From positions 1 through 64,000 of the forward strand of contig JASMLY010000013.1 in the NCBI GenBank assembly GCA_030748455.1: 64,000 bases of DNA, given 5' to 3'. Under the pieces are notes generated by a model. The model saw nothing but the letters and a program-made list of their open reading frames with translations, ran no database searches and was not told where the DNA came from. Each line of letters begins with the position of its first letter. Within the stretch, counting starts at the first letter, position 1. The position numbers and the translations under genes were made by a program. The stretch comes from Phycisphaerales bacterium. GTDB taxonomy: Bacteria; Planctomycetota; Phycisphaerae; Phycisphaerales; SM1A02. This document shows positions 62,973-64,000 of this stretch, piece by piece.

Positions 62973-64000
62973 GTGAAAGTTAGCGACAATATCAAGCAAA
63001 ATCAAAGCAAACACCCGCTTGTTGTCGGGTGTTTGTTGCTTGGGCTTGCTGCCATTCCAGACGCGATGCTCATCCCAGTTCTGCACGATCTGACCGTCGC
63101 GAGGTTTGGGGTTTCTGAAAGTTCCGCTCATTTATTGATGGCTGTGAACTTGCTTGGGGCAGTATTGGCTGTTGGGGGGCTCGTTGTACTAAAAAGACGG
63201 CTTCCATCAAGTGTTTTGCTGCTGATTGCTGCCCTGTTTTCCTCGGTCATGATGGGAGCAATGGCGCTGACCCATTCGTGGTGGGTCATGCTCGCGCTTC
63301 GGTGTCTTGAGGGTGGTGCCGACTTGGTTTTACTTGCAATCCCCTTCCGCATGATCGCGGGGGCTGGTCGTCAGAATCGGTATGGGGGACGGATGGGCGG
63401 CGGGTTTACGACCATGATGGTTGCACTGGCAATTGGGGCTGGACTTGGCAGTTATGTAGGGTCAATAGCCCCCACGGCGGTATTTTGGATAGGTGCCACA
63501 ATAATGGTTGTATTGTCGCTAAATGTTGCGTTTGTGAGGCGTACTGTTGATAACTTGCCGCCATCACCCAAACCACCCCCTCATGCCTGTCCGCTCATTC
63601 CAAGAGAATGGTTGGGTGCAGGCTTTCTGGCACTTGACCGTGGCCTCTCCGCCCTTGTTTCGACGACTTTGCCGATTTTGCTCGCTTCTGGGTTCAATGT
63701 GGGCAAAATGACCCTTGGAATCGCCTTGGGTGGGATGTTTCTATCTTTGGCGGTTTTCGCTTCTCCCGCTGGTATTCTTGCAGACCACTTTGGCGGGTTC
63801 AAGGTACGACTTGTTTCCTCGTTGATGGCGGGCATGGCACTTGCGGGGCTTGGGCTGATGGCATGGCTTCCCCCTGTCGTGGTATTGCCACCGTGTTTGC
63901 TCGTGTACGGTGTTGGGGCTGCTGGATTGATGCCCTCGGCATTTACGGCGGCTGTGAGATCCGAGGCATCGAATGTTGTCTTTAGTTCGCTGCAAGCAGC
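62973..64000 (+). CDS. MFS transporter, N-terminal part (runs off the edge)
   Basis: 342 codons are inside the window with no stop; the gene continues past 64000. Start is GTG at 62973, as the ATG at 62962 is followed by a stop. Helix 1 is VVGCLLLGLAAIPDAMLIPVL, followed by helices such as LLMAVNLLGAVLAVGGLVVL and VLLLIAALFSSVMMGAMAL. The first domain ends in a loop rich in Pro (NLPPSPKPPPH). The second domain contains GILADHFGGFKVRLV, a loop motif of the family. Substrate unknown. A 9-bp hairpin lies in the first codons (63009-63034). Confidence 0.8.
   Translation, partial: MKVSDNIKQNQSKHPLVVGCLLLGLAAIPDAMLIPVLHDLTVARFGVSESSAHLLMAVNLLGAVLAVGGLVVLKRRLPSSVLLLIAALFSSVMMGAMALTHSWWVMLALRCLEGGADLVLLAIPFRMIAGAGRQNRYGGRMGGGFTTMMVALAIGAGLGSYVGSIAPTAVFWIGATIMVVLSLNVAFVRRTVDNLPPSPKPPPHACPLIPREWLGAGFLALDRGLSALVSTTLPILLASGFNVGKMTLGIALGGMFLSLAVFASPAGILADHFGGFKVRLVSSLMAGMALAGLGLMAWLPPVVVLPPCLLVYGVGAAGLMPSAFTAAVRSEASNVVFSSLQA

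Overview
The window looks like a compact, mid-GC chromosome segment from a planctomycete, most likely a marine member of the Phycisphaerae. The pointers are two secreted enzymes ending in the planctomycete style of dockerin-like calcium repeat, several small proteins of a type I associate with planctomycetes, Ser/Thr kinases, a FliA/WhiG-type sigma factor with a FlgM-like protein, and outer-membrane barrel proteins. This placement comes from family recognition, not a database search. Almost everything is coding, and convergent genes abut or overlap. No insertion sequence, prophage, CRISPR array, rRNA or integron is visible. One tRNA gene (Ile-GAT) is present.

Layout. 1-6.1 kb: edge of a choloylglycine-hydrolase-like gene, a barrel protein, atpG, a PduO-type cobalamin adenosyltransferase, gapA, mdh, and an MFS transporter gene broken by one in-frame TGA. 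6.1-10.2 kb: tRNA-Ile, a secreted PQQ-type sugar dehydrogenase, a rhodanese-like lipoprotein without the catalytic Cys, and a DsbD-alpha-like/thioredoxin-like secreted pair. 10.2-23.5 kb: housekeeping genes dnaN, tkt, ferritin, nfo, queF, rdgB, purM, sucD, a YggS-type PLP protein, rex and metF. 23.3-26.8 kb: a small membrane protein, deoC, an aldehyde dehydrogenase and a shortened Cys-less ALDH partner. 26.8-33.4 kb: FlgM-like protein, lipoproteins, a degenerate M16 homologue, a Lys/Arg-rich ATRKK-repeat protein downstream of a 443-bp AT-rich region, a ferredoxin, small membrane proteins and the sigma factor. 33.5-43.5 kb: a subtilisin-like protease, psd, metG, TPR proteins, a LigD-phosphoesterase-like protein and a BFD-like protein. 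43.5-50.5 kb: two facing Ser/Thr kinases, an amidase-like protein, tandem clpP and an FHA-GAF histidine kinase. 50.5-58.4 kb: holA, a coaD-MBL-unknown-gpmI operon, an AhpD-like protein and a dehydratase-ACP-dehydratase operon. 58.5-64 kb: a lone atpD, an M3 metallopeptidase fused to two FKBP domains, and the start of another MFS transporter that runs off the edge.

How the genes work together. Central carbon metabolism is well represented: gapA, gpmI and tkt for sugars; mdh and sucD for the TCA cycle; deoC plus ALDH for deoxyribose phosphate to acetate; rex as a possible NADH sensor. The ATP synthase genes atpG and atpD lie 56 kb apart, with no other atp gene next to either.

Three themes are worth following. 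First, many first genes of transcription units have a TANNNT hexamer exactly 6-7 bases (sometimes 9-10) before the start codon and no Shine-Dalgarno, as expected for leaderless mRNAs. Second, several enzymes have lost key catalytic or metal residues (ClpP D to N, M16, MBL, rhodanese, amidase, second ALDH). Third, there are unusual architectures, above all the M3 peptidase-FKBP-FKBP fusion.
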